NCBI GenBank assembly: GCA_963559585.1
Contig: CAUWLJ010000097.1
Location: 1 to 12,539 of the forward strand
DNA from: Eisenbergiella sp963559585
Lineage (GTDB): Bacteria; Bacillota; Clostridia; Lachnospirales; Lachnospiraceae
Direction of reading: 5' to 3'
DNA length: 12,539 bases
Position numbers and translations under genes: made by a program. This document shows, piece after piece, positions 1 through 6,811 of the stretch (position 1 is its first letter; every line of letters starts with the position of its first letter). The notes under the pieces are model-generated. The model was not told the DNA's origin. It was given only the letters and a program-made list of their open reading frames with translations, and did no database searches.

Positions 1-31
1 CTTAAACCTCACGGTCTAAGCGATTTTTTTT
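1..31 (+). terminator. Possible intrinsic terminator of an off-window gene
   Basis: An 8-bp stem with one A-C mismatch forms between CTTAAACC (1-8) and GGTCTAAG (13-20) around a TCAC loop. It is followed by CGA and a run of eight T (24-31), the arrangement of a rho-independent terminator read on the plus strand. It would end a plus-strand gene lying left of the window, converging on the minus-strand transporter genes. The stem is weak and may continue beyond the window edge, so the call is tentative. Confidence 0.35.
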
Positions 32-76
32 AGGGACGTTTTTTTACAGCCCCTTTTTGCGTAAATATAATATAGT

Positions 77-895
77 TTAGGAAGCTTTCCGGTAATAATG
101 CTCCAGCCCCTGTATCAGCTTATACAGCAGCATGGCGATCACGCACAGGATCAGGATGGAGGTGATGACCATGTTCAGTTGGAAGACCTGGCTCCCATAG
201 ATGATCAGATACCCCAGCCCCCGCCTTGCGGCCAGGAATTCCCCGATAATCACGCCCACCAGCGCCAGGCCGATGTTCACCTTCATGGTGCTTAAAATGA
301 TGGGAACGGAGCCGGGCAGGACGACCTTGAAAAGGGTATCCCTTCGGTTTCCGCCCAGGGTATAGATCAGCTTGATCTTTTCCTCATCCACCTGGCGGAA
401 GCCGGTGTACAGGCTGATGATGGCTCCAAACACTGCCACGGATATACCGGCCACGATGATAGTGTTCATGCCCGTGCCCAGCCATACGATGAGCAGAGGG
501 GCGAGGGCGGACTTGGGCAGGCTGTTGAGCACCACCAGATAGGGCTCCAGAACCTCCGCAAGCCTGGTGGAATACCACAGGAGGGTGGCGCATACCATGC
601 TGATAAGGAAGACGAGAAGGAAGCTTAAGAGGGTCTCATACAGGGTGACGCCGATGTGAAGGAGCAGTGTCTTGTTTTTCAGAAGGGTGACAAAGGTAGT
701 CACGACCCGGCTGGGGCTGGAGAAGAAGAAGGCGTCGATCATCCCCGTGTCAGCCGCCAGCTCCCATACTCCCAGAAAGAGCAGCAGAATAAGGACGCGG
801 GTAAAGCCTACCATTCGGTGATGCCTGCGGTGCGCCGCCATAAACTGTTCCTGGCGGGTCCGGGCGGTTTTCTTTTCTTTTTTTTCATTCATCAT
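77..895 (-). CDS. NitT/TauT-type ABC transporter permease
   Basis: This is the membrane subunit (272 aa) of an ABC importer of the nitrate/sulfonate/taurine/thiamine-precursor type (SsuC/TauC/ThiX-like, binding-protein-dependent permease family). After a charged cytoplasmic N-terminus (residues 1-28) there are about six hydrophobic segments, roughly at 31-48, 84-106, 117-137, 144-165, 205-220 and 240-262. The EAA coupling loop that contacts the ATPase is visible at about 180-197 (TLGGNRRDTLFKVVLPGSVP). The start is the first of two adjacent ATGs, with GGGAGGA just upstream inside the end of the ATPase gene. The 11-nt overlap with that gene indicates translational coupling. No substrate-binding protein is visible in the window; it may lie beyond the left edge. 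The substrate cannot be decided from the sequence. Confidence 0.9.
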   Translation of the reverse strand: MMNEKKEKKTARTRQEQFMAAHRRHHRMVGFTRVLILLLFLGVWELAADTGMIDAFFFSSPSRVVTTFVTLLKNKTLLLHIGVTLYETLLSFLLVFLISMVCATLLWYSTRLAEVLEPYLVVLNSLPKSALAPLLIVWLGTGMNTIIVAGISVAVFGAIISLYTGFRQVDEEKIKLIYTLGGNRRDTLFKVVLPGSVPIILSTMKVNIGLALVGVIIGEFLAARRGLGYLIIYGSQVFQLNMVITSILILCVIAMLLYKLIQGLEHYYRKAS

Positions 896-1652
896 TCATT
901 TCCTCCCACAACAGATTAAAATAGTGTGTGAATTCAGGGGCGTTGCGCGCGGCAAGGGGCGACTCGTCGCGGAGAGAAAGCTGAATGGGAAGGATCCTTT
1001 TTACCCTGGCGGGCCTGTGGCTGAGGACGATGACCCGGTCGGAGAGGCTGATGGCCTCGGAGAGGTCGTGGGTGACCAGGATGGCCGTTTTGCCGGCGGA
1101 GCGGATGATACGGCAGATATCCGCGGAGACGCTCAGGCGGGTCTGGTAATCCAGGGCGCTGAAGGGCTCGTCGAGCAGCAGGATCTGGGGCTCCATGGCC
1201 ATGGTGCGCACCAGGGCGGCGCGCTGCTTCAGACCGCCCGACAGCTCGCTGGGCTTCTTGTGGAGAAAGGGCGTAAGGCCGTAGTCCTCCACCATGGCCA
1301 GTACCCTTTCCCGTCTTTCGGGAGTGAGCTGCCTGTTGATTTCAAGCCCCAGAGTGACGTTGCGGTAAATATCCCGCCATTCAAAAAGATGGTCATGCTG
1401 GAGCATATAGCCGATGCCGGGCCTGGGGGCCTGGGGATCCTGGGTGGTAAAAGTAATATCGCCGGATTCAGGCTGGAGCAATCCGGCAATGAGGGAGAGG
1501 ATCGTCGATTTTCCGCAGCCGCTGGGACCCACAATAGCCAGGAATTCTCCGTCTCTTACCTGGAAGGAGATATCGGAGAGCGCCTGTATCTGGCCGTTCA
1601 GGCTGTGGTAGGAGAACGAGATCTTTTTAAGGGAAAGGATGGGTTCCTCCAT
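885..1652 (-). CDS. NitT/TauT-type ABC transporter ATP-binding protein
   Basis: This is the ATPase subunit (255 aa) that powers the importer with the permease encoded just after it. All nucleotide-binding motifs are present: Walker A GPSGCGKST (42-50), Q-loop Gln85, signature LSGGLKQR (137-144), Walker B and D-loop LLLDEPFSALD (158-168), and switch His195 (VTHD). It resembles SsuB/TauB/ThiZ-type subunits. The reading frame stays open upstream to an ATG at 1733. I chose the ATG at 1650-1652 because GGAGGAAT stands just upstream of it and the preceding 27 codons do not look like ABC protein sequence. I found no convincing promoter for this strand and no TPP-riboswitch-like motif in the upstream region, so there is no evidence for a thiamine-precursor substrate. 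Confidence 0.92.
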   Translation of the reverse strand: MEEPILSLKKISFSYHSLNGQIQALSDISFQVRDGEFLAIVGPSGCGKSTILSLIAGLLQPESGDITFTTQDPQAPRPGIGYMLQHDHLFEWRDIYRNVTLGLEINRQLTPERRERVLAMVEDYGLTPFLHKKPSELSGGLKQRAALVRTMAMEPQILLLDEPFSALDYQTRLSVSADICRIIRSAGKTAILVTHDLSEAISLSDRVIVLSHRPARVKRILPIQLSLRDESPLAARNAPEFTHYFNLLWEEMNDE

Positions 1653-1728
1653 GGTATTCCTCCAATCTGGCAGTACATGATTTCTATACCCTAATATATG
1701 ACAGTTTTCGTGGCGGGTTCCGTATTTT

Positions 1729-1739
1729 GGCAATTTGCC
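1729..1739. promoter_or_regulatory. 11-bp palindrome, possible operator
   Basis: GGCAATTTGCC is a perfect 5+1+5 palindrome about 80 bp upstream of the minus-strand ATPase start. Its position in the divergent intergenic region fits a small transcription factor site, but no regulator gene is visible and a palindrome this short can occur by chance. Confidence 0.25.
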
Positions 1740-1741
1740 CT

Positions 1742-1785
1742 AATAAAGTGAAAAAGCGGCAAAGTTTTTGTTCCAGAACTTTATT
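1742..1785. repeat. 8-bp inverted repeat overlapping the argH -35 box
   Basis: AATAAAGT (1742-1749) and ACTTTATT (1778-1785) are exact reverse complements separated by 28 bp. The right arm overlaps the first two bases of the -35 hexamer of the argH promoter. It could be a two-site operator, but it does not match the ArgR box consensus as I know it. The function is unproven. Confidence 0.3.
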
Positions 1786-1812
1786 GCAGGACAGTCAGAT
1801 TTATGGTACTAT
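1784..1812 (+). promoter_or_regulatory. Housekeeping promoter for the argH-asd-topoisomerase run
   Basis: The -35 box TTGCAG (1784-1789) and -10 box TACTAT (1807-1812) are separated by exactly 17 bp, and a TGG precedes the -10 box, giving an extended -10. Transcription would start near 1819 and give a leader of about 70 nt before argH. Confidence 0.65.
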
Positions 1813-1824
1813 CGTTTTTAACTT

Positions 1825-1878
1825 AAAACTGTAATCAAAAAAACAAAACCACAGTTTTTTCCGTCGTGGACGGAAGAA
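1825..1878 (+). promoter_or_regulatory. argH leader with two competing hairpins
   Basis: Hairpin 1 pairs AAAACTGT (1825-1832) with ACAGTTTT (1851-1858). Hairpin 2 pairs TTTTTCCGTC (1856-1865) with GACGGAAGAA (1869-1878) around a GTG loop, with one G-U pair. The two share bases 1856-1858, so they cannot both form fully. Hairpin 2 ends one or two bases before the GGAGG of argH (1880-1884) and could affect ribosome access. No T-box features were seen. Confidence 0.35.
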
Positions 1879-1888
1879 TGGAGGAACT

Positions 1889-3271
1889 ATGGCACAGCTT
1901 TGGGGCGGCCGTTTCACCAAGGAGACGGATCAGCTTGCATATCAGTTCAACGCTTCGATCGGCTTCGATCAGCGTTTTCTGAAGGAGGATATAGAAGGAA
2001 GCCGGGCGCATGTGAGGATGCTGGCAAAGCAGGGGATCGTGACGGAAGCCGAGCGGGACCGGATCCTGCAGGGGCTGGAGGGAATCCTTGCGGATGTGGA
2101 GAGCGGAAAGCTTTCCGTGACGGAGGACTATGAGGACGTTCACAGCTTTGTGGAGGCAAACCTGATAGGAAGAATCGGGGATGCGGGGAAGAAGCTGCAC
2201 ACCGGCAGGAGCCGGAATGACCAGGTGGCCCTTGATATGAAGCTTTACGTGAGAAGTCAGATCGGAGAGGTGGACAGTCTGTTGAAGGGGCTTCTGGAAA
2301 CGCTGCTTGTCCTGATGGAGGAGCACATCGACACCTATATGCCCGGCTTTACCCATATGCAGAAGGCGCAGCCCACCACGCTTGCCCACCATCTGGGCGC
2401 CTATTTTGAGATGTTTAAGAGGGACCGGGGGCGTATGGCCGACATTGCCAGGAGAATGAACACCTGTCCGCTGGGGGCAGGGGCGCTGGCCGGAACCACC
2501 TATCCTCTGGACCGGGAATATACAGCCAGGCTTCTGGGCTTTGACGGGCCCACCTTAAACAGCATGGATTCCGTGTCCGACCGGGACTACTGCATTGAGC
2601 TGCTGTCCGCCCTGTCCACGGTGATGATGCATTTAAGCCGCTTTGCGGAGGAGATCATTGCCTGGAATTCCAATGAATATCATTTTGTGGAGATTGACGA
2701 TGCCTATTCCACGGGAAGCAGCATCATGCCTCAGAAGAAGAACCCGGATATTGCGGAGCTGACCCGGGGCAAGACCGGGCGGGTATACGGGGCGCTCATG
2801 TCTCTGCTCACCACCATGAAGGGCCTTCCTCTGGCCTACAATAAGGACATGCAGGAGGACAAGGAGCCTGTCTTTGACGCCCTTGACACGGTGAAGGATT
2901 GCCTTGCCCTGTTCCATGGAATGGTGGGAACCATGCGTTTTCAAAAGGGGGAGATGGAGCGCAGCGCAGTGAACGGCTTCACCAATGCCACGGACGCAGC
3001 GGATTACCTGGTGGGAAAGGGAGTGCCCTTCCGGGACGCCCATGGGATCATCGGCCGCCTGGTGCTGTACTGTATTGAGAAGAATACCAGCATTGACGCG
3101 CTGGGCCTGGAGGAGCTGAAGGCCATCAGCCCAATGTTTGAGGAGGACGTCTATGAGGCGGTTTCCCTTGAGACCTGCGTGGAGAAGCGGCTCACCATCG
3201 GTGCGCCCGGCAGGGAGGCGATGAGGCAGGCGATTGAGATAAACAGAGCGTATCTGGAAAAGGATGCGTGA
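1889..3271 (+). CDS. argH: Argininosuccinate lyase
   Basis: Cytoplasmic enzyme (460 aa, normal family length) that splits argininosuccinate into arginine and fumarate, the last step of arginine synthesis. It belongs to the fumarase/aspartase superfamily. The three conserved regions are visible: HTGRSRNDQ (104-112), GFTHMQKAQP (152-161) and the superfamily signature GSSIMPQKKNPD (276-287), whose serines include the catalytic base. The N-terminus LWGGRF is typical of ArgH. The ATG at 1889 has GGAGG at 1880-1884. The usual partner argG is not upstream; the gene instead starts a run with asd and a topoisomerase gene, 74 nt before asd with no terminator between. It is the first gene behind the promoter at 1784-1812. 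Confidence 0.98.
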   Translation: MAQLWGGRFTKETDQLAYQFNASIGFDQRFLKEDIEGSRAHVRMLAKQGIVTEAERDRILQGLEGILADVESGKLSVTEDYEDVHSFVEANLIGRIGDAGKKLHTGRSRNDQVALDMKLYVRSQIGEVDSLLKGLLETLLVLMEEHIDTYMPGFTHMQKAQPTTLAHHLGAYFEMFKRDRGRMADIARRMNTCPLGAGALAGTTYPLDREYTARLLGFDGPTLNSMDSVSDRDYCIELLSALSTVMMHLSRFAEEIIAWNSNEYHFVEIDDAYSTGSSIMPQKKNPDIAELTRGKTGRVYGALMSLLTTMKGLPLAYNKDMQEDKEPVFDALDTVKDCLALFHGMVGTMRFQKGEMERSAVNGFTNATDAADYLVGKGVPFRDAHGIIGRLVLYCIEKNTSIDALGLEELKAISPMFEEDVYEAVSLETCVEKRLTIGAPGREAMRQAIEINRAYLEKDA

Positions 3272-3345
3272 AGGACAGTGACAGCCAGTATTTTTACATA
3301 GCAGGATGAGAGGAGCCGGCGGAAAGCGGCAGAACGGAGGATGAA

Positions 3346-4431
3346 ATGAGCGAGAAACTGAAAGTTGGTATCTTAGGCGGAACCGGTATGGTGGGACAGC
3401 GTTTTATCACGCTTCTGGAGAACCATCCCTGGTTTGAGGTGACCACCATTGCGGCCAGCCCCAGATCTGCGGGAAAGACGTATCAGGAGGCGGTGGGAAG
3501 CCGCTGGAAGATGGACACGCCCATGCCTGAGGCGGTGAAGGACATCGTGGTGATGAACGTAAACGAGGTGGAGAAGGTGGCCGCCCAGGTGGATTTCGTA
3601 TTCAGCGCGGTTGACATGACCAAAGAGGAGATCCGGAAGATCGAGGAGGATTACGCCAGAACCGAAACTCCCGTGGTTTCCAACAACAGCGCGCACCGCT
3701 GGACGCCCGACGTGCCCATGGTGGTGCCGGAGATCAATCCTGAGCACATGAAGGTGATCGATTTCCAGAAGAAGCGTCTGGGAACCGCCAGAGGCTTTGT
3801 GGCCGTAAAGCCCAACTGTTCTATCCAGAGCTATGCCCCTGTTCTGACCGCCTGGAAGGAATTTGAGCCGGTGGAAGTGGTGGCCACCACTTATCAGGCC
3901 ATTTCCGGCGCGGGAAAGACCTTCCAGGACTGGCCGGAAATGGTGGGGAACATCATCCCCTATATCGGCGGCGAGGAGGAAAAGAGCGAGAAGGAGCCTC
4001 TGCGCATCTGGGGAAGGATCGAGGACGGCGTGATCGTTCCCGCCCAGTCTCCTGTGATTACCTGCCAGTGTATCCGTGTGCCTGTGCTGAACGGACACAC
4101 CGCCGCTGTTTTTGTGAAGTTCAATAAAAAAGCCACGAAGGAGCAGCTGATCGAGCAGCTGGTGAATTTCCGGGGAGCGCCCCAGGAGCTGAATCTGCCC
4201 AGCGCGCCCAAACAGTTCATCCAGTATCTAGAGGAGGATAACCGTCCCCAGGTCGCTCTGGATGTGGACTATGAGAAGGGAATGGGCGTGTCCGTAGGCC
4301 GCCTGCGTGAGGATACCGTGTATGACTGGAAGTTTGTGGGCCTGTCCCACAATACCGTCCGCGGCGCGGCAGGCGGGGCTGTTCTGTGTGCCGAGCTTCT
4401 GAAGGCCCAGGGCTATATTGCGAAAAAATAA
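3346..4431 (+). CDS. asd: Aspartate-semialdehyde dehydrogenase (archaeal/fungal type)
   Basis: NADPH-dependent enzyme (361 aa) that reduces aspartyl-4-phosphate to aspartate semialdehyde, the branch point to lysine/diaminopimelate, threonine and methionine. The nucleotide-binding loop GILGGTGMVGQRF is at 8-20. The catalytic cysteine is Cys158 in KPNCSIQ, and the likely catalytic histidine is His251 in LNGHTAAV. The length and the segments SNNSAHRW (112-119) and VPEINPEHM (127-135) fit the longer archaeal/yeast-like branch rather than the classical E. coli or Bacillus branch; this is from recall, not alignment. The ATG at 3346 has GGAGG at 3336-3340. An ATG at 3341 is out of frame and stops after two codons. 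The topoisomerase start is 23 nt downstream, supporting an operon. Confidence 0.97.
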   Translation: MSEKLKVGILGGTGMVGQRFITLLENHPWFEVTTIAASPRSAGKTYQEAVGSRWKMDTPMPEAVKDIVVMNVNEVEKVAAQVDFVFSAVDMTKEEIRKIEEDYARTETPVVSNNSAHRWTPDVPMVVPEINPEHMKVIDFQKKRLGTARGFVAVKPNCSIQSYAPVLTAWKEFEPVEVVATTYQAISGAGKTFQDWPEMVGNIIPYIGGEEEKSEKEPLRIWGRIEDGVIVPAQSPVITCQCIRVPVLNGHTAAVFVKFNKKATKEQLIEQLVNFRGAPQELNLPSAPKQFIQYLEEDNRPQVALDVDYEKGMGVSVGRLREDTVYDWKFVGLSHNTVRGAAGGAVLCAELLKAQGYIAKK

Positions 4432-4454
4432 GCAGTGCCGTAAAGAGGTAGGAT

Positions 4455-6620
4455 TTGGGGAAAGATTTATTTATCGCGGAGAAACCCAGCGTTGCCCGCG
4501 AATTTGCCAGAGCATTAAAATATCATATGAATAACCGGGACGGCTATATGGAATCGGAGGAGGCCATCGTCACATGGTGCGTGGGCCATCTGGTTTCCAT
4601 GAGCTATCCCGAAGCCTACGATCCTGCGCTGAAAAGGTGGACGCTTGCCACCCTGCCTTTTCTGCCGCAGGAGTACAAATACGAAGTGATACCGGGCGTA
4701 AAGAAGCAGTTCGACATTGTCAGCTCCCTTCTGAACCGTGAGGACGTGACCAGGATCTATGTGTGCACCGACTCCGGGCGGGAGGGAGAATATATTTACA
4801 GGCTGGTGGAGCGGCAGGCGGGGGTGTCCGGAAAGGAGAGACGGCGTGTCTGGATCGATTCCCAGACCGAGGAGGAGATCCTGCGGGGCATCCGGGAGGC
4901 AAAGGATCTGTCCGCTTACGACAACCTGTGCGAGGCCGCCTATCTGCGGGCTAAGGAAGACTACCTGATGGGTATTAATTTTTCCCGTGTGCTCACCCTG
5001 AAATACGGAAATTCAGTGAAGAATTATCTGAAAGCGGAGCGGGCGGTGATCTCCGTGGGGCGGGTGATGACCTGTGTGCTTGGGATAGCGGTGAACCGGG
5101 AGCGGGAGATCCGCCAGTTCGTGAAAACTCCTTTTTACCGGGTGCAGGGAAGCTTTCTCCTGCCCGGCATGGAGAGTCCTTCCACTTCCTCAAGACGCAG
5201 CTTTGACGGAGAGTGGCGGGCCGTGGAGGGCTCCCGGTATTTCCAGTCCCCCCTTCTCTACAAGGAAAACGGGTTCCTGAAAAAAGAAAGCGCCCAGGCC
5301 CTGATCGACGAACTGGTGCGCCCGTCCGGGGAAGCTTCCCCGGACGGGCCCTCTCAGACGCAGGATCCGCTGCCGGATGCAGTGATCGAAAAGATCGAGC
5401 GCAAAAAGGAGCAGAAGAACCCGCCCCTTCTCTACAACCTGGCCGAGCTTCAGAACGACTGCTCCAGGCTGTTCAAGATCAGCCCGGATGAGACGCTTCG
5501 CATTGCCCAGGAGCTGTATGAGAAAAAGCTGACCACCTATCCCAGAACGGACGCCCGTGTGCTTTCCACGGCGGTGGCAAAGGAGATCCACAGGAATATC
5601 GGCGGCCTGCGCTCCTTCCAGCCGGTTTCGGGCTTTTCGGAGCAGATCCTTGCGCAGAAAAGTTTTCAGGGGATCGCCAAAACCCGCTACGTCAATGATA
5701 AACAGATTACCGACCACTACGCCATCATTCCCACCGGGCAGGGCCTGGGCGCCCTGCGCAGCCTGTCGTCTATGGCGGGAAAGGTGTATGAGCTGATCGT
5801 AAGGCGTTTCCTCAGTATTTTTTATCCTCCTGCGGTCTATCAGAAGGTGGCGGTGGTGTGCCTGATGAAGCAGGAACGTTTTTTCTCCAGCTTCAAGGTG
5901 CTGACGGAGGAAGGATATCTGCTGGTAAGCCGCCCTTCGGGAGGAGGAAACGCCCGCGCGGTGCAGGACGGAAACGCTTCCGCGGAGGGACAAGAGGAGA
6001 CGGAAGAAGGGCGGGAGGATTCCCGCAGGGAAGCAGCACCGGAGGAGCGCTGTGACAAAGGTTTCCTGGAGGTTCTTCAGAAGCTGAAAAAGGGAACGAG
6101 GCTTTCATGCCGGGCTCTGGAGATCAGAGAGGGGGAGACTTCCCCGCCCAAGCGCTACAATTCGGGAACCATGATCCTGACCATGGAAAACGCAGGCCAG
6201 TTCATCGAGGACGAGGAGCTGCGCGCCCAGATCAAGGGAAGCGGGATCGGCACCAGCGCCACCAGGGCAGAAATCCTCAAAAAACTGGTATCCATCAACT
6301 ATCTGGCCCTGAATCAGAAGACCCAGATCATCACTCCCACCCAGATGGGTGAGATGATCTACGATGTGGTGAGCGCGTCCATCCGTCCCCTTCTGAATCC
6401 CGCGCTCACCGCAAGCTGGGAAAAGGGGCTGTCCATGGTGGCGGAGGGAACAATCACAGGGGAGGAATACATGCGCAAGCTCACCGATTTTGTGGGAAGG
6501 CGCACGAACATCGTGAAACAGTTGAACAATCAGCAGCTTTTGTACCGTCAGTTTGACGAGAGCGCCAGATTTTATGGAAAAAAGCTCTCTGAAGCCAGGC
6601 CGGCCGTGAAAAAGGTTTAG
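4455..6620 (+). CDS. topB: Type IA DNA topoisomerase, topoisomerase III-like
   Basis: Cytoplasmic enzyme (721 aa) that cuts one DNA strand through a tyrosyl-phosphate link and passes or relaxes strands. The Toprim domain is at about 1-145, with AEKPSVA (8-14) and TDSGREGE (105-112). The catalytic tyrosine is Tyr362 in TYPRTD. Other type IA motifs are SVGRVMTCVL (200-209), ITDHYAIIPTG (418-428), GIGTSATRAEI (597-607) and LTASWEKGL (651-659). There is no C-terminal zinc ribbon. The start is TTG, with GAGG at 4445-4448 and 6-nt spacing; the first ATG in frame would remove the essential AEKPS motif. The second Asp of the Toprim DxD is Gly, as I recall for many Firmicutes TopB proteins. Acidic low-complexity sequence at about 495-535 looks like a linker insertion. 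The gene may equally be called a plasmid-type TopB; no conjugation genes are nearby. Confidence 0.93.
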   Translation: MGKDLFIAEKPSVAREFARALKYHMNNRDGYMESEEAIVTWCVGHLVSMSYPEAYDPALKRWTLATLPFLPQEYKYEVIPGVKKQFDIVSSLLNREDVTRIYVCTDSGREGEYIYRLVERQAGVSGKERRRVWIDSQTEEEILRGIREAKDLSAYDNLCEAAYLRAKEDYLMGINFSRVLTLKYGNSVKNYLKAERAVISVGRVMTCVLGIAVNREREIRQFVKTPFYRVQGSFLLPGMESPSTSSRRSFDGEWRAVEGSRYFQSPLLYKENGFLKKESAQALIDELVRPSGEASPDGPSQTQDPLPDAVIEKIERKKEQKNPPLLYNLAELQNDCSRLFKISPDETLRIAQELYEKKLTTYPRTDARVLSTAVAKEIHRNIGGLRSFQPVSGFSEQILAQKSFQGIAKTRYVNDKQITDHYAIIPTGQGLGALRSLSSMAGKVYELIVRRFLSIFYPPAVYQKVAVVCLMKQERFFSSFKVLTEEGYLLVSRPSGGGNARAVQDGNASAEGQEETEEGREDSRREAAPEERCDKGFLEVLQKLKKGTRLSCRALEIREGETSPPKRYNSGTMILTMENAGQFIEDEELRAQIKGSGIGTSATRAEILKKLVSINYLALNQKTQIITPTQMGEMIYDVVSASIRPLLNPALTASWEKGLSMVAEGTITGEEYMRKLTDFVGRRTNIVKQLNNQQLLYRQFDESARFYGKKLSEARPAVKKV
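5320..5349. repeat. Perfect 30-bp palindrome inside the topoisomerase gene
   Basis: The half-site GCCCGTCCGGGGAAG (5320-5334) is followed directly by its exact reverse complement (5335-5349), with no spacer. It can form a very GC-rich hairpin or cruciform. It lies in frame and encodes residues 289-299 (RPSGEASPDGP), between the conserved cleavage-domain parts. No T-run follows, so it is not a terminator. Confidence 0.9.
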
Positions 6621-6660
6621 ACCGGCAGTCAGGGGCTGCGGCCGGAAATGTGTCAGAGGA

Positions 6661-6808
6661 AATGGAGATTCGTGTAACGAATAAGCCTGATGGTTTATTT
6701 GTTACACAGCTATTTGTGCAGGAGCGTCACAAATAGCTGTGATGGCGGAAGAAAAACTGCATCCGCAATTTTTCTTCGCCCCGTCGCTTACGCTTCGGAA
6801 TGGAGATT
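6661..6808 (+). repeat. Three-hairpin intergenic element with flanking 10-bp direct repeats
   Basis: Between the topoisomerase gene and the beta-helix gene lie three consecutive hairpins. The first is a 16-bp stem with two G-U pairs (6672-6687 with 6692-6707, loop TGAT). The second is a perfect 14-bp stem (6705-6718 with 6728-6741, 9-nt loop) sharing three bases with the first. The third (6744-6780) pairs GGCG with CGCC and AAGAAAAA with TTTTTCTT, plus TGC/GCA, with one bulge and one mismatch. The block is bounded by AATGGAGATT at 6661-6670 and again at 6799-6808. The second copy supplies the GGAG of the next gene. No T-run follows any stem, so none is a standard terminator. A small inserted repeat with target duplication is one reading; a structured leader RNA is another. 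No reading frame of note lies inside. Confidence 0.6.
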
Positions 6809-6811
6809 GAA

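Noticed and set aside
1653..1733. An N-terminal extension of 27 codons for the minus-strand ATPase
   Set aside because: The ATG at 1652 has a strong GGAGGAAT site, and the extra residues do not resemble ABC ATPases.
1835..2392. A 185-codon open frame on the minus strand opposite argH
   Set aside because: It lies within the well-supported argH frame, has no recognisable protein features, and is rich in His/Leu/Gln as expected for an antisense shadow.
5190..5993. A 267-codon open frame on the minus strand opposite the topoisomerase gene
   Set aside because: The plus-strand frame carries all topoisomerase motifs; the minus-strand product shows only shadow composition and no known domain.
6662..6736. 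A 24-codon frame starting in the first copy of the 10-bp repeat
   Set aside because: AGAGG is only two or three bases from the ATG, too close for normal initiation, and the frame stops at TAG inside the second hairpin.
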